Assembly: GCA_964477085.1 (NCBI GenBank)
Contig: CAYZDF010000046.1
Location: 1-21,753, forward strand
Source: Dichloromethanomonas sp964477085
GTDB taxonomy: Bacteria > Bacillota > Desulfitobacteriia > Desulfitobacteriales > Syntrophobotulaceae
Reading direction: 5' to 3'
DNA length: 21,753 nucleotides
Under the pieces are notes generated by a model that saw only the letters and a list, made by a program, of their open reading frames with translations, did not search any database and was not told the origin of the DNA. The translations under genes were made by a program, and so were the position numbers. This document shows, piece after piece, positions 1 through 7,180 of the stretch (the stretch's first letter is position 1; each line of letters opens with the position of its first letter).

Positions 1-61
1 TTTTACGGGTAAAAAATCCACTTATATCAACGGGTATGAGTTATGAAACTGTCTCGATTAA

Positions 62-100
62 TAAATATAAAAATCTGAGCCAGATTAAATCCAGGCTCAG
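62..100 (-). terminator. Intrinsic terminator of the importer operon
   Basis: A 7-bp inverted repeat (CTGAGCC at 75-81, GGCTCAG at 94-100) with a 12-nt loop lies about 55 bp past the stop of the minus-strand solute-binding gene. Read on the minus strand, the stem is followed by a T-rich run (62-74). It therefore fits a rho-independent terminator closing the three-gene ABC operon. Confidence 0.7.
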
Positions 101-155
101 GTATAATTGGCTTAATTAAACTTATATAAACTTCTAGTTTTCCAAATATAATTTT

Positions 156-1136
156 TTACTTAAACTGAGTCGTGACAACTTTTTCGTAAGGTGCTATTTG
201 ATCAAGTTCGCCGGCATCTTTAATAATCTGCTGCAGGAGGTAAAAATCCTTCTCCAACATCACGGGATCTTTTTTCCAGGTATTTTGTTCCTTGTAACGT
301 GTTATGGCACTGATTAGGATATCTTCGGACCCATCGGGGAAATGAGGCATAATCACTTGTGCAATTTCTTGTGGAGTATGGGTATCAACCCATTTTTGAC
401 CTTTATGGATAGCATTGGTGAACTTCTGGATTAACTGAGGATTTTTTTCAATGGTGCTTTTCTTAGCAAAATAGGCGGTATAGGGAACCTCTCCGCTTTC
501 TTTACCTAAAGAGGCTACAATATTACCTTTCCCTTCCTTTTCCATGGTTGAGGCTGTTGGTTCAAACAGGATAACATAATCGCCCTGACCGCCCATAAAG
601 GCGCCAGGCATTGCAGCATACTGCATGGTGGTATCAATAAAAACATCTTTGCCCACGGTAAGTCCATTCTTAGTCAGCACATATTGGAGAACGATCGCAG
701 GCATTCCGCCTTTGCGCCCACCGATAATAGTTTTTCCCTTGAGATCGCTCCATTTAAAATCAGGCTGTGGCTCCCTTCCCATGAGGAAAGTTCCATCGCC
801 ATTGGTGAGCTGAGCAAAAACAACGCCGTAGTCTTCTTTTCCTTCATTGTAGACATAAACACAAGCCTCAGGTCCTGCAAAACCGATATCTGCCTGCTCC
901 GTAAGTACGGCGGTCATCACCTTATCAGCACCTGCACCATTAGATAGTTCAATTTGCAGTCCCTCTTCCTCAAAGAAACCCTGGGTTAAGGCTACATATT
1001 GTGGAGCGTAGAAGATGGAGTGAGTTACCTCACATAGTTGGACTTTGGTAAGTTGAGGTGTCGTGTTGGTACAGCCCGTCAGAATTAAAGCAAGTCCTAA
1101 GAGGGCAACCATAAGTACAAGAAACACTTTTTTCAT
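156..1136 (-). CDS. NMT1/THI5-family ABC transporter substrate-binding lipoprotein
   Basis: This 326-residue protein begins with a lipoprotein signal: basic Met-Lys-Lys, a hydrophobic stretch, and a lipobox LTGC with the lipidated Cys at residue 22. The mature part resembles the NMT1/THI5-like and SsuA-like binding proteins (early 'FYAPQYVALTQGFFEEEGL' segment, then a glycine-rich 'GAGADK' region). It should be tethered outside the membrane and hand ligand to the permease encoded just upstream. The start is supported by an AGGGGAGGAAA ribosome site. The family includes proteins for HMP precursors, sulfonates, taurine, nitrate-like ligands and riboflavin, and sequence reading alone does not separate these. 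Thiamine genes occur about 18 kb away, but there is no THI box before this operon, so a thiamine-precursor role is only a possibility. Confidence 0.85.
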   Translation of the reverse strand: MKKVFLVLMVALLGLALILTGCTNTTPQLTKVQLCEVTHSIFYAPQYVALTQGFFEEEGLQIELSNGAGADKVMTAVLTEQADIGFAGPEACVYVYNEGKEDYGVVFAQLTNGDGTFLMGREPQPDFKWSDLKGKTIIGGRKGGMPAIVLQYVLTKNGLTVGKDVFIDTTMQYAAMPGAFMGGQGDYVILFEPTASTMEKEGKGNIVASLGKESGEVPYTAYFAKKSTIEKNPQLIQKFTNAIHKGQKWVDTHTPQEIAQVIMPHFPDGSEDILISAITRYKEQNTWKKDPVMLEKDFYLLQQIIKDAGELDQIAPYEKVVTTQFK

Positions 1137-1158
1137 GTGAAAATTTCCTCCCCTTTAG

Positions 1159-1974
1159 TTAACTGTTTCTTCCGCTTTTTTTCATAACGAATTGTTCGAA
1201 GTACACCACCCCCTGATACATAATGGCAGCGGCAATACCTAAGATGACTACGCTGGTCATAACCAGATCAAGCTTAAAGACCTGACCGCCGTAAACGATG
1301 AGATATCCCAGACCTGCCTTGGACACCAGGAATTCACCTACAATAACCCCGACCCATGATAAGCCTACATTGACTTTTAAAGCATTCATGATATTGGGAA
1401 ATGAAGCAGGTAATAATACTTTGGTCAGTACCTGGAGCTTACTTCCGCCAAAGATCCTGACTAATTTGATCTTCTCCTGATCGGTTGTCAGGAATCCGTT
1501 TAAAACTTCAAGTATAGTGACAATAAGGGAGATAGCCAAAGTCATCACTATGATGGCAGCAGGACCAGCCCCGATCCAGACAATAAAAACAGGTCCGAGC
1601 GCTATCTTAGGTAAGCTATTCAAAATGACCAGGTAAGGTTCCGAAACTTTGGATAGGAATTTGGACCACCACAAGGCGATAGCGATCAGAACACCTAACA
1701 TGGTACCTAAAAGAAAGCCTATGATGGTTTCCAAACAGGTTACGCCAATATGATGGAAGAGCACACCTTCCTGATAGAGCGTTATCATTGTCATAATAAC
1801 TCTTGAGGGCTGACTGGTAATAAAAGGATCGATAATCTTCAAACGTGCAAAGATTTCCCAAAAAGTAAAGGCTAAGATCAAGATGAAAAGTTGAGTCAGA
1901 CGTACAGCAATTCTCTCCCGTTTGATTCTTTTAAGATACTTGGCATGCTCCGCTGATATTTGATGCTCAGACAT
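1159..1974 (-). CDS. ABC transporter permease, SsuC/TauC-like
   Basis: This is a 271-residue inner-membrane permease of the binding-protein-dependent transport family, with about six hydrophobic segments. The cytoplasmic coupling region reads 'LLPASFPNIMNALKVNVGLSW', typical of SsuC/TauC/ThiX-type permeases and expected to dock with the ATPase. The frame is open further upstream to 2115, but the extra 47 residues are the ATPase gene in another frame. I place the start at the ATG at 1974 because it is preceded by AAGGAG at good spacing and gives a normal-length protein starting MSEHQISAEH. It overlaps the end of the ATPase gene by 8 bp, implying translational coupling, and lies 22 bp before the binding-protein gene. 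The substrate is unknown. Confidence 0.88.
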   Translation of the reverse strand: MSEHQISAEHAKYLKRIKRERIAVRLTQLFILILAFTFWEIFARLKIIDPFITSQPSRVIMTMITLYQEGVLFHHIGVTCLETIIGFLLGTMLGVLIAIALWWSKFLSKVSEPYLVILNSLPKIALGPVFIVWIGAGPAAIIVMTLAISLIVTILEVLNGFLTTDQEKIKLVRIFGGSKLQVLTKVLLPASFPNIMNALKVNVGLSWVGVIVGEFLVSKAGLGYLIVYGGQVFKLDLVMTSVVILGIAAAIMYQGVVYFEQFVMKKSGRNS

Positions 1975-2734
1975 AGATATCAAGCTCCTTCCAGATCTTT
2001 TGAAAGTACACCGAGAACTCCGGTGTTTCTCTGGAATTAAGGGGTGTGCGGGTACTGCAGGATAGGGAGATAGGATGAATTTTTTTAACGGTACCGGGCC
2101 TGCGGGATAGAACAATTACGCGATCAGCCATACTGATGCTTTCGGCAATGTCATGAGTAACCAGGATGGCTGTTTTCTGTTCTTTTTTTATAATGGCATA
2201 AATATCTTCATTAACAGCCAGTCGTGTTTGGTAATCAAGTGCAGAAAATGCTTCATCCAGGAGTAAGATCTGAGGATCGGTCATTAATGTCCGAATAAGA
2301 GCTGCCCGCTGTCGCATTCCACCAGATAATTGGGATGGATACTTATGGCGAAAATCATATAATCCATATGTATTAAGAAGTTTTAGTGATTTTTCCTTAG
2401 CTTCAGGTGTCAAAACCTTTTGGATTTCCAGACCTAACAGAACATTTTGCAGGATGGTTCTCCACTCAAAAAGATGATCTTTCTGCAGCATATAGCCTAT
2501 CTTGGTCGAAGTCCTCGTAACTTTTTCCCCATTTAAAAAAACGTTGCCTGAAGTCGGTCTGAGTAAGCCGGATATGATTGATAAGAGGGTTGATTTGCCG
2601 CATCCGCTTGGGCCTACAATACTGACAAATTCCCCGTTATCCACAGTAAAGGTTACATTTTCTAAAGCGTTTATTTCTCCATTGGGAGATTGGTACTTCA
2701 TACCGATGTTATGTACCGCTACCACTCCGTTCAC
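1967..2734 (-). CDS. ABC transporter ATP-binding protein, SsuB/TauB-like
   Basis: This is a 255-residue cytoplasmic ATPase that would energise the adjacent permease. Visible motifs are Walker A GPSGCGKST (41-49), signature LSGGMRQR (from 136), Walker B LLLDE (ending at Glu 161) and the switch His 194 in LVTHD. The usual 'DEPFSALD' reads DEAFSALD here, a mild departure that leaves the catalytic Glu. Translation starts at a GTG (2734); an ATG two bases upstream is out of frame. The start is supported by a GGGAGG site about 7 nt away. It is the first gene of a minus-strand operon (ATPase, permease, lipoprotein). An intrinsic-terminator-like hairpin lies about 73 bp upstream, so the operon may have an attenuated leader. 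Confidence 0.9.
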   Translation of the reverse strand: MNGVVAVHNIGMKYQSPNGEINALENVTFTVDNGEFVSIVGPSGCGKSTLLSIISGLLRPTSGNVFLNGEKVTRTSTKIGYMLQKDHLFEWRTILQNVLLGLEIQKVLTPEAKEKSLKLLNTYGLYDFRHKYPSQLSGGMRQRAALIRTLMTDPQILLLDEAFSALDYQTRLAVNEDIYAIIKKEQKTAILVTHDIAESISMADRVIVLSRRPGTVKKIHPISLSCSTRTPLNSRETPEFSVYFQKIWKELDIYV

Positions 2735-2806
2735 ATAGTTCCCTCCCGTCTCACTGCTCTTTATATAGTATTAAAATAAGAGGAAATCAGTGAGAAATTG
2801 AAACCT

Positions 2807-2829
2807 AAAAAAAGAAAGGGAATCCTTTC
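2807..2829 (-). terminator. Terminator-like hairpin in the importer leader
   Basis: On the minus strand a 6-bp stem (GAAAGG/CCTTTC, plus coordinates 2814-2819 and 2824-2829, 4-nt loop) is followed directly by seven T residues (2813-2807). It is a textbook intrinsic terminator in form. No minus-strand gene lies between it and the glycosylase, which has its own terminator at 3236-3288. It could therefore attenuate the importer operon that starts 73 bp further on. Attenuation is inference. Confidence 0.55.
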
Positions 2830-3031
2830 CCATCAAGAATTTAAATAGCATATCACTCCCTAAAGGCTAGGCTAAAGTCCGGCGAGACCCTGATTATGAT
2901 CGGGAAGAAGCAGAAGCTTTCAGGATTCGCTTCCTGATCAGGCTCAATCTCTAGTCGTTTTTTAGCCAAATCCGGTGCAGAAGATTATGTCGCAAAAGTT
3001 AAATTGAAGACAGAAAGCCCTTGCAAGAAAA

Positions 3032-3070
3032 AAAGACGTCCGAATGGACTAAAGTGGTCCGCACGTCTTT
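3032..3070. terminator. Hairpin with T-run on the minus strand
   Basis: AAAGACGT (3032-3039) pairs with ACGTCTTT (3063-3070), and an inner GGAC/GTCC pair lies at 3046-3049 and 3057-3060. On the minus strand the stem runs into a T-tract. No clear gene ends here on either strand, so the role is uncertain. It may be a terminator left from a lost gene. Confidence 0.4.
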
Positions 3071-3127
3071 ATAAAAACTACTTATAAACAATTAATATTT
3101 TATGTATCTTCTCATTTAGGAGGAGAT

Positions 3128-3184
3128 ATGAAACCTAAAACACTGGATGACATATCCCCAAAGGATAATATTCCGGTGCTTTAG
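3128..3184 (+). pseudogene. 18-codon ORF, possible truncated feoA remnant
   Basis: An ATG follows an unusually strong AGGAGGAG site (3118-3125) and opens an 18-residue frame, MKPKTLDDISPKDNIPVL, ending in TAG. The peptide resembles the first residues of FeoA-type SH3-like iron-transport accessory proteins (pattern M-x-TLDxxxPGxxxxVxx), which are normally about 75 residues. Nothing FeoA-like follows the stop. A palindromic element with insertion-sequence-like ends begins about 50 bp downstream. The likeliest reading is the 5' scrap of a lost gene; a genuine leader peptide is the alternative. The FeoA resemblance is by eye and weak. Confidence 0.25.
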
Positions 3185-3235
3185 AATTATTTTATAGCCA
3201 TTACATCTGTCCTCCTACATGGACAATTGTAATAC

Positions 3236-3308
3236 AAAAAGACCCTATAAACAGGGTACAGTTAAAATTATTTAAAGGGTCTTTTTTTAACTGTCCATTT
3301 TATAGGGT
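3236..3308. repeat. Compound palindrome with bidirectional terminator
   Basis: Two mutually exclusive foldings are visible. AAAGACCCT (3238-3246) pairs with AGGGTCTTT (3276-3284); with T-runs on both sides this is a bidirectional terminator suited to the glycosylase gene ending at 3340. Alternatively GACCCTATAAA (3241-3251) pairs with TTTATAGGGTC (3298-3308) and ACAGTTAAA (3258-3266) pairs with TTTAACTGT (3286-3294), forming a 68-bp imperfect palindrome. The right end read on the minus strand, 'GGACCCTATAAAATGGACAG', has the look of an IS3/IS150-like terminal repeat, so a MITE or a solo insertion-sequence end is possible. Confidence 0.5.
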
Positions 3309-3339
3309 CCATTTTAAATACTTTTCTAGCTTTTTTTCT

Positions 3340-4014
3340 TTAGATGTTGTCAATTTGCCAGTCGATCGGTTCTTTACCGATCGAGGTAAGAAACTGATTG
3401 GCTTTGGAAAACGGCCTGCTGCCCCAAAAACCAGCGTGGGCTGAGAGCGGACTGGGGTGAGCGGATTGGAGGATGTAGTGACGAGGATTGTTAATCATGC
3501 TCAATTTAGCCTGAGCGTTTTTTCCCCATAAGATAAAGACGATCGGAGCCCGGCGAGCATTGAGTGTGGAAATGACCCTGTCTGTAAAGGTGCTCCAGCC
3601 GATGTTGCTGTGGGAGTTAGCTTGACCTGCTCTGACTGTTAAAGAAGCATTAAGAAGCATGACCCCTTGGTCAGCCCATTTTTTGAGGTAACCGTTGTTT
3701 GGGATGTAACATCCCAGATCATCCTTTAATTCTTTGAAAATATTGACGAGAGAGGGGGGAGGCTGAACGCCTGGCTTGACGGAAAAGCTTAACCCATGAG
3801 CCTGGTTGGGACCATGATAGGGATCCTGTCCTAATATCACTACTTTGACATCCTGATAGGAAGTATAGTGTAAGGCATTGAAAATATGATATTTATCCGG
3901 ATAAATGGTCTTGGTCCGATATTCATCGATTAAGAACTTCCTCAGCTTCTGATAATAGTCTTTTTCAAATTCATCTTTCAGGAACTCATGCCAATCATTT
4001 TTTAATATCTGCAT
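3340..4014 (-). CDS. ung: Uracil-DNA glycosylase (family 1)
   Basis: This 224-residue enzyme removes uracil from DNA to start base-excision repair. The water-activating motif GQDPYHGPNQAHGLSFSV carries Asp 64, and the HPSPLS loop carries His 185; both match the family-1 catalytic residues. The LLNASLTV and 'FILWGKNAQ' segments are also characteristic, and the protein is complete. The frame is open to 4053, but the extra 13 residues are atypical. I prefer the ATG at 4014 (MQILKNDW), preceded by a modest GGGTGAT site, which gives the usual family length. It is a lone gene on the minus strand, divergent from the response-regulator gene at 4344 and ending near the bidirectional terminator at 3236-3288. 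Confidence 0.95.
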   Translation of the reverse strand: MQILKNDWHEFLKDEFEKDYYQKLRKFLIDEYRTKTIYPDKYHIFNALHYTSYQDVKVVILGQDPYHGPNQAHGLSFSVKPGVQPPPSLVNIFKELKDDLGCYIPNNGYLKKWADQGVMLLNASLTVRAGQANSHSNIGWSTFTDRVISTLNARRAPIVFILWGKNAQAKLSMINNPRHYILQSAHPSPLSAHAGFWGSRPFSKANQFLTSIGKEPIDWQIDNI

Positions 4015-4343
4015 CTCTATCACCCGTCTTTGATTATACCATGGTTGAGGCAATGACCTATACAGGTTCCGTTATTGCCACATAGAGTTAAAGTCTGTAA
4101 GATAGAAGTGAAAGTGGTAAAACCAGGATGGCAGGTATCCCTGGCTGTTCGTACTTGCTTAAAGGAGACTTGGGGAGAGTAAACGGCACGATCCCGAGGG
4201 ATACGATTGATTATGGATAACTAAACTGAATACCAGATACAAGTATAATGGAGTTAAATGACAGGTATAAGAACACAGAGTGATATGTGATTAAATGAAA
4301 TAGATTGACCTGGATGGATTAACTTGATTTGGGAGGGTGAAAA
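4015..4343. promoter_or_regulatory. Divergent intergenic region, ung and two-component operon
   Basis: About 330 bp separate the divergent starts of the glycosylase and the response regulator, so promoters for both must lie here. A perfect -10-like TATAAT occurs at 4244-4249 on the plus strand, about 95 bp before the regulator, but without a convincing -35 at 17 bp. A short imperfect palindrome, CCAGG...CCTGG, lies near 4124-4145. No open frame with a ribosome site was found inside. Confidence 0.3.
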
Positions 4344-5030
4344 ATGAACCGTATCCTGCTGTTGGAAGATGATTTAAGTCTCATCTCCGGACTTGAATTC
4401 TCCCTGAAGAAGAACGGATTTTTGGTTGATATTGCCAGGGCTGTGCATGAAGCACTTTTCCTGTATCGTGAATGTCACTACGACTTATTGCTGCTTGATC
4501 TTTCTCTGCCGGATGGATGTGGATTTGATCTTTGTAAAAAGGTAAGGACCACATCCGACGTGCCCATTATTTTTCTTACGGCTTCCGATGAGGAAGTCAA
4601 TATTGTCATGGGGCTGGATATAGGTGGTGATGACTATATTATCAAACCCTTCAAGCTTAATGAGCTGGTTTCCCGGATCAATGCCTTATTGCGACGCGCC
4701 AGGTTAGCTGATCCTGAACCAAGAGAACTTCATTCTAACAATCTGACCGTTAAGTTGTTAGAAAACCGTGTGTACAAAGGGGACCAGGAAATTGAGCTCA
4801 CTGCTGCTGAATACCGCCTGTTGACTCACCTCATGCGCAACCCTGATATTATACTCACTCGAGAAGTAATTCTTGACAAGCTCTGGGATTACAATGGCAA
4901 CTTTATAGATGATAATACCCTTTCAGTCTATGTGCGTCGTTTAAGGAGCAAGATTGAAGACGATCCTGAAAATCCAAAATATCTTCTAACGGTTCGTGGA
5001 TTGGGTTACAAGTGGAACGTGATAAAGTGA
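4344..5030 (+). CDS. OmpR/PhoB-family response regulator
   Basis: This 228-residue regulator has an N-terminal receiver domain with acidic pocket Glu 8/Asp 9/Asp 10, phospho-acceptor Asp 52 (LLLLDLSLPDG), Thr 79 and Lys 101 (IIKPF). It is followed by a C-terminal winged-helix DNA-binding domain (about 130-226) ending LTVRGLGYKWNVIK. It should be phosphorylated by the kinase encoded 10 bp downstream and bind DNA as a dimer. The start has a GGGAGGGTG site. The likely target is the palindrome at 6409-6428, upstream of the linked ABC genes. The layout matches drug- or peptide-sensing modules of Firmicutes, but the signal is unknown. Confidence 0.93.
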   Translation: MNRILLLEDDLSLISGLEFSLKKNGFLVDIARAVHEALFLYRECHYDLLLLDLSLPDGCGFDLCKKVRTTSDVPIIFLTASDEEVNIVMGLDIGGDDYIIKPFKLNELVSRINALLRRARLADPEPRELHSNNLTVKLLENRVYKGDQEIELTAAEYRLLTHLMRNPDIILTREVILDKLWDYNGNFIDDNTLSVYVRRLRSKIEDDPENPKYLLTVRGLGYKWNVIK

Positions 5031-5040
5031 GGGTTCAATA

Positions 5041-6279
5041 ATGCGGGCTTTGAGACCTATAGGTATGAAAAAAGTGATTATTTTGATGAGCGTGGTCTTC
5101 TTAAGTTATGCCCTGGTCGGGCAGATCATCGCTAAGGACATTGCTGACAGTTATAAGAAACAGATGATCGCACATGACGCAGCGGTCGCTGGCCATCTTA
5201 ATCAACAAGGCTACGAAAAGAATCAAATCGCGGCGGCATTCAGTGCTGAGAAGACGGAAGCTGACCGTCTGGAAGGGCATAGTATTTTGCTGAGAACCGG
5301 CTACACCCAACATCTTGATAACCGTCTTCTGCCTGAGGTCCAACATATTGAGCGCAAGTATGCAGTGATGTTTTTCCTGCTTTTTTTGGTTTTGTTTATC
5401 CTTCTTTTTACGATTTTTGCCACTTACTCTCTCCGCCAACATCGGAGATTAGAGGAAGCCCAAAGCGTTATGGCTGATTTCTTGAATGGGAATACAGCGA
5501 TACGTTTGGATGATCAAGACGAAGGAAGCCTTGCTAAACTTTTTACCTCGATCAATGTAATGGCGACTTCATTGACCTCTCATTTTGAGAAAGAGAAGCG
5601 AAATAAGGAATTCTTAAGGGATCTTATCTCTGACATTTCGCATCAGCTTAAAACTCCTCTCGCGGCACTGATGATGTATAACGAGATCATCCAGGAAGAA
5701 AAGACTGATAGTGTGGTCATCACAGAGTTCATCCGTAAAAGTGAAAATGAACTAAAACGGATTGAAAGCCTCATTCAGAATTTACTTAAACTGGCTAAAA
5801 TGGACGCCGGTATGATTGAACTGGAAAAAAAGCCGCAAGAGCTCAAAAGCTTTCTGGATAAGTGTATCCAAAGCTTTCAAACCAGATCTGAGCTTGAACA
5901 AAAACAAATAACGGTGGACTGTACGGATGCCAGCGTTTTAAACGTTGACGAAGGTTGGCTGTTGGAGGCTGTCAGCAATATCATCAAAAATGCCTTGGAT
6001 CATACCAAGGCTGAAGACACGATTCAGATCAGCTGTGAGGAAACACCTGTCATTACCCGGATCATGATCAAGGATACGGGCAGTGGGGTCTATCCCGAAG
6101 ATATCCACCATATCTTTAAACGATTCTACCGAAGTCGTTACTCCAAGGATAAACAAGGGATTGGGATCGGTCTGACCTTAGCCAAAGCTATCATCGAAAA
6201 GCATGGGGGAACGGTCTGGGCCGAGAGTGAGCTGGGAAAAGGGACCACATTCTTTTTAACCTTTCCCAAGTTTGATTAG
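5041..6279 (+). CDS. Membrane sensor histidine kinase
   Basis: This 412-residue kinase is paired with the preceding regulator. In order it has a first membrane segment (about 10-30), an extracytoplasmic loop of about 75 residues (31-107), a second membrane segment (108-130) and a HAMP-like linker to about 180. The dimerisation/phospho-acceptor helix follows with SDISHQLKTPLAAL (His 201), then a catalytic ATPase domain with N-box Asn 313/Asn 317, DTGSG (345-349) and the G2 loop GIGIGL (373-378). All residues needed for autophosphorylation are present. The outer loop is longer than in BceS-type intramembrane sensors, so it may bind a ligand itself. The start at 5041 has a GAGGG site; Met 9 is an alternative start. 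The stop is TAG. Confidence 0.92.
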   Translation: MRALRPIGMKKVIILMSVVFLSYALVGQIIAKDIADSYKKQMIAHDAAVAGHLNQQGYEKNQIAAAFSAEKTEADRLEGHSILLRTGYTQHLDNRLLPEVQHIERKYAVMFFLLFLVLFILLFTIFATYSLRQHRRLEEAQSVMADFLNGNTAIRLDDQDEGSLAKLFTSINVMATSLTSHFEKEKRNKEFLRDLISDISHQLKTPLAALMMYNEIIQEEKTDSVVITEFIRKSENELKRIESLIQNLLKLAKMDAGMIELEKKPQELKSFLDKCIQSFQTRSELEQKQITVDCTDASVLNVDEGWLLEAVSNIIKNALDHTKAEDTIQISCEETPVITRIMIKDTGSGVYPEDIHHIFKRFYRSRYSKDKQGIGIGLTLAKAIIEKHGGTVWAESELGKGTTFFLTFPKFD

Positions 6280-6373
6280 AGATATTTAAAACTATATAGA
6301 TCTACCCTAAAAATAACTAACCCATTTTCATTCTTTGATGGTGTCTTTAGAGGCATGGGGGTCTAATTAGGCC

Positions 6374-6449
6374 GTGAATTGACATACAGCAATTTGGATT
6401 GGGCACCTACCTTACAAAATTGTAAGGTTTAATTCACGTCTTTGTAAGA
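6374..6449 (+). promoter_or_regulatory. Palindromic operator before the ABC exporter genes
   Basis: A perfect inverted repeat, ACCTTACAA (6409-6417), AA, TTGTAAGGT (6420-6428), lies about 70 bp before the ATPase start. A further TTGTAAGA half-site occurs at 6442-6449, in direct orientation 22 bp (two helical turns) from TTGTAAGG. An outer pair, GTGAATT (6374-6380) and AATTCAC (6431-6437), flanks the core. A TTGACA hexamer is present at 6379-6384, but no good -10 follows at 17 bp. The site is well placed to be bound by the response regulator encoded upstream; that assignment is inference. Confidence 0.6.
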
Positions 6450-6496
6450 TGGAACTGATATCATCTCATTAAAACGAGTTAAATGAGGTGTTCATT

Positions 6497-7180
6497 TTGG
6501 AAATACTCACGACTAAGGATTTATCTAAAACTTACGGAACTGGTGAAACGAAAGTTGAAGCCCTAAAAAGTGTCAGCCTATCCGTATGCAAAGGGGAATT
6601 TGTGGCCATTGTCGGTCCTTCGGGCTCGGGAAAGAGTACGCTTCTCAATCTGCTTGGGGCCCTGGATTTTCCGACTTCGGGGAAGGTATTCCTGGATGGC
6701 AGAAACATCTTTTCCATGAAGGAAAAGGAACTTGCTGTATTCCGCAGACGTCACATCGGCTTTATCTTTCAAGCCTACAATCTGGTCCCTGAACTAAATG
6801 TAGAAGAAAACATTATCTTACCGTTGCTTTTGGATTATAAGAAACCAGATAAACACTATATTGATGAACTACTCCATATTTTGGGCTTGGCCGACCGTAA
6901 GTATCATCTCCCTAATCAGCTTTCAGGAGGGCAGCAACAAAGAGTCGCCATTGGAAGGGCTCTTGCTACGAAACCGTCGATCATTCTCGCTGATGAACCG
7001 ACCGGAAATCTGGATAGCAAGAATAGCAAAGATGTGGTCAATCTGATGAAGCTCTCCGTGGAAAAGTACAAACAGACACTGATTATGATCACCCATAATG
7101 AGAACTACGCATCTTTTGCTGACAGGGTATTTCAGGTAGAAGACGGGAGCGTTACCGAGTTGGGAGGTAACAACCGATGA
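6497..7180 (+). CDS. ABC exporter ATP-binding protein (MacB/LolD/BceA type)
   Basis: This cytoplasmic ATPase of about 227 residues partners the FtsX-type permease that follows. It shows Walker A GPSGSGKST (40-48), Q-loop FQAYNLVPEL, signature LSGGQQQR (from 142) and Walker B with the family-typical ADEPTGNLD. I choose the TTG at 6497 because GAGGTG lies 6-7 nt before it. A GTG at 6488 is in frame but sits inside that ribosome site. The stop overlaps the permease start by 4 bp (ATGA), indicating coupling. The ATPase subfamily serves lipoprotein release, macrolide export and antimicrobial-peptide resistance, so with the adjacent sensor pair an efflux or detoxification role is likely. Confidence 0.92.
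   Translation: MEILTTKDLSKTYGTGETKVEALKSVSLSVCKGEFVAIVGPSGSGKSTLLNLLGALDFPTSGKVFLDGRNIFSMKEKELAVFRRRHIGFIFQAYNLVPELNVEENIILPLLLDYKKPDKHYIDELLHILGLADRKYHLPNQLSGGQQQRVAIGRALATKPSIILADEPTGNLDSKNSKDVVNLMKLSVEKYKQTLIMITHNENYASFADRVFQVEDGSVTELGGNNR

Larger units (their letters stand above)
2737..3339. other. Gene-poor gap with hairpins and possible remnants
   Basis: There is no intact gene in about 600 bp. From left to right it holds a minus-strand terminator-like hairpin (2807-2829), a three-helix inverted-repeat cluster (2884-2945), a larger hairpin (3032-3070), an 18-codon ORF with a strong ribosome site (3128-3184) and a compound palindrome (3236-3308). A plus-strand frame at about 2850-2931 reads KSGETLIMIGKKQKLSGF, faintly like the end of a TrkA-C/RCK potassium-regulatory domain, but it is too short to call. 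The gap reads as eroded sequence, a structured leader for the minus-strand importer, or both. Confidence 0.5.

Noticed and set aside
1..118. Plus-strand frame open from the window edge to about 118
   Set aside because: It is short, runs through the importer terminator hairpin and has no recognisable motif. It could be the tail of a gene outside the window but cannot be supported.
2737..3235. A THI box or other known riboswitch upstream of the importer
   Set aside because: No CTGAGA...GAACCTGAT pair or other consensus I know was found. Only an unassigned hairpin cluster is present.
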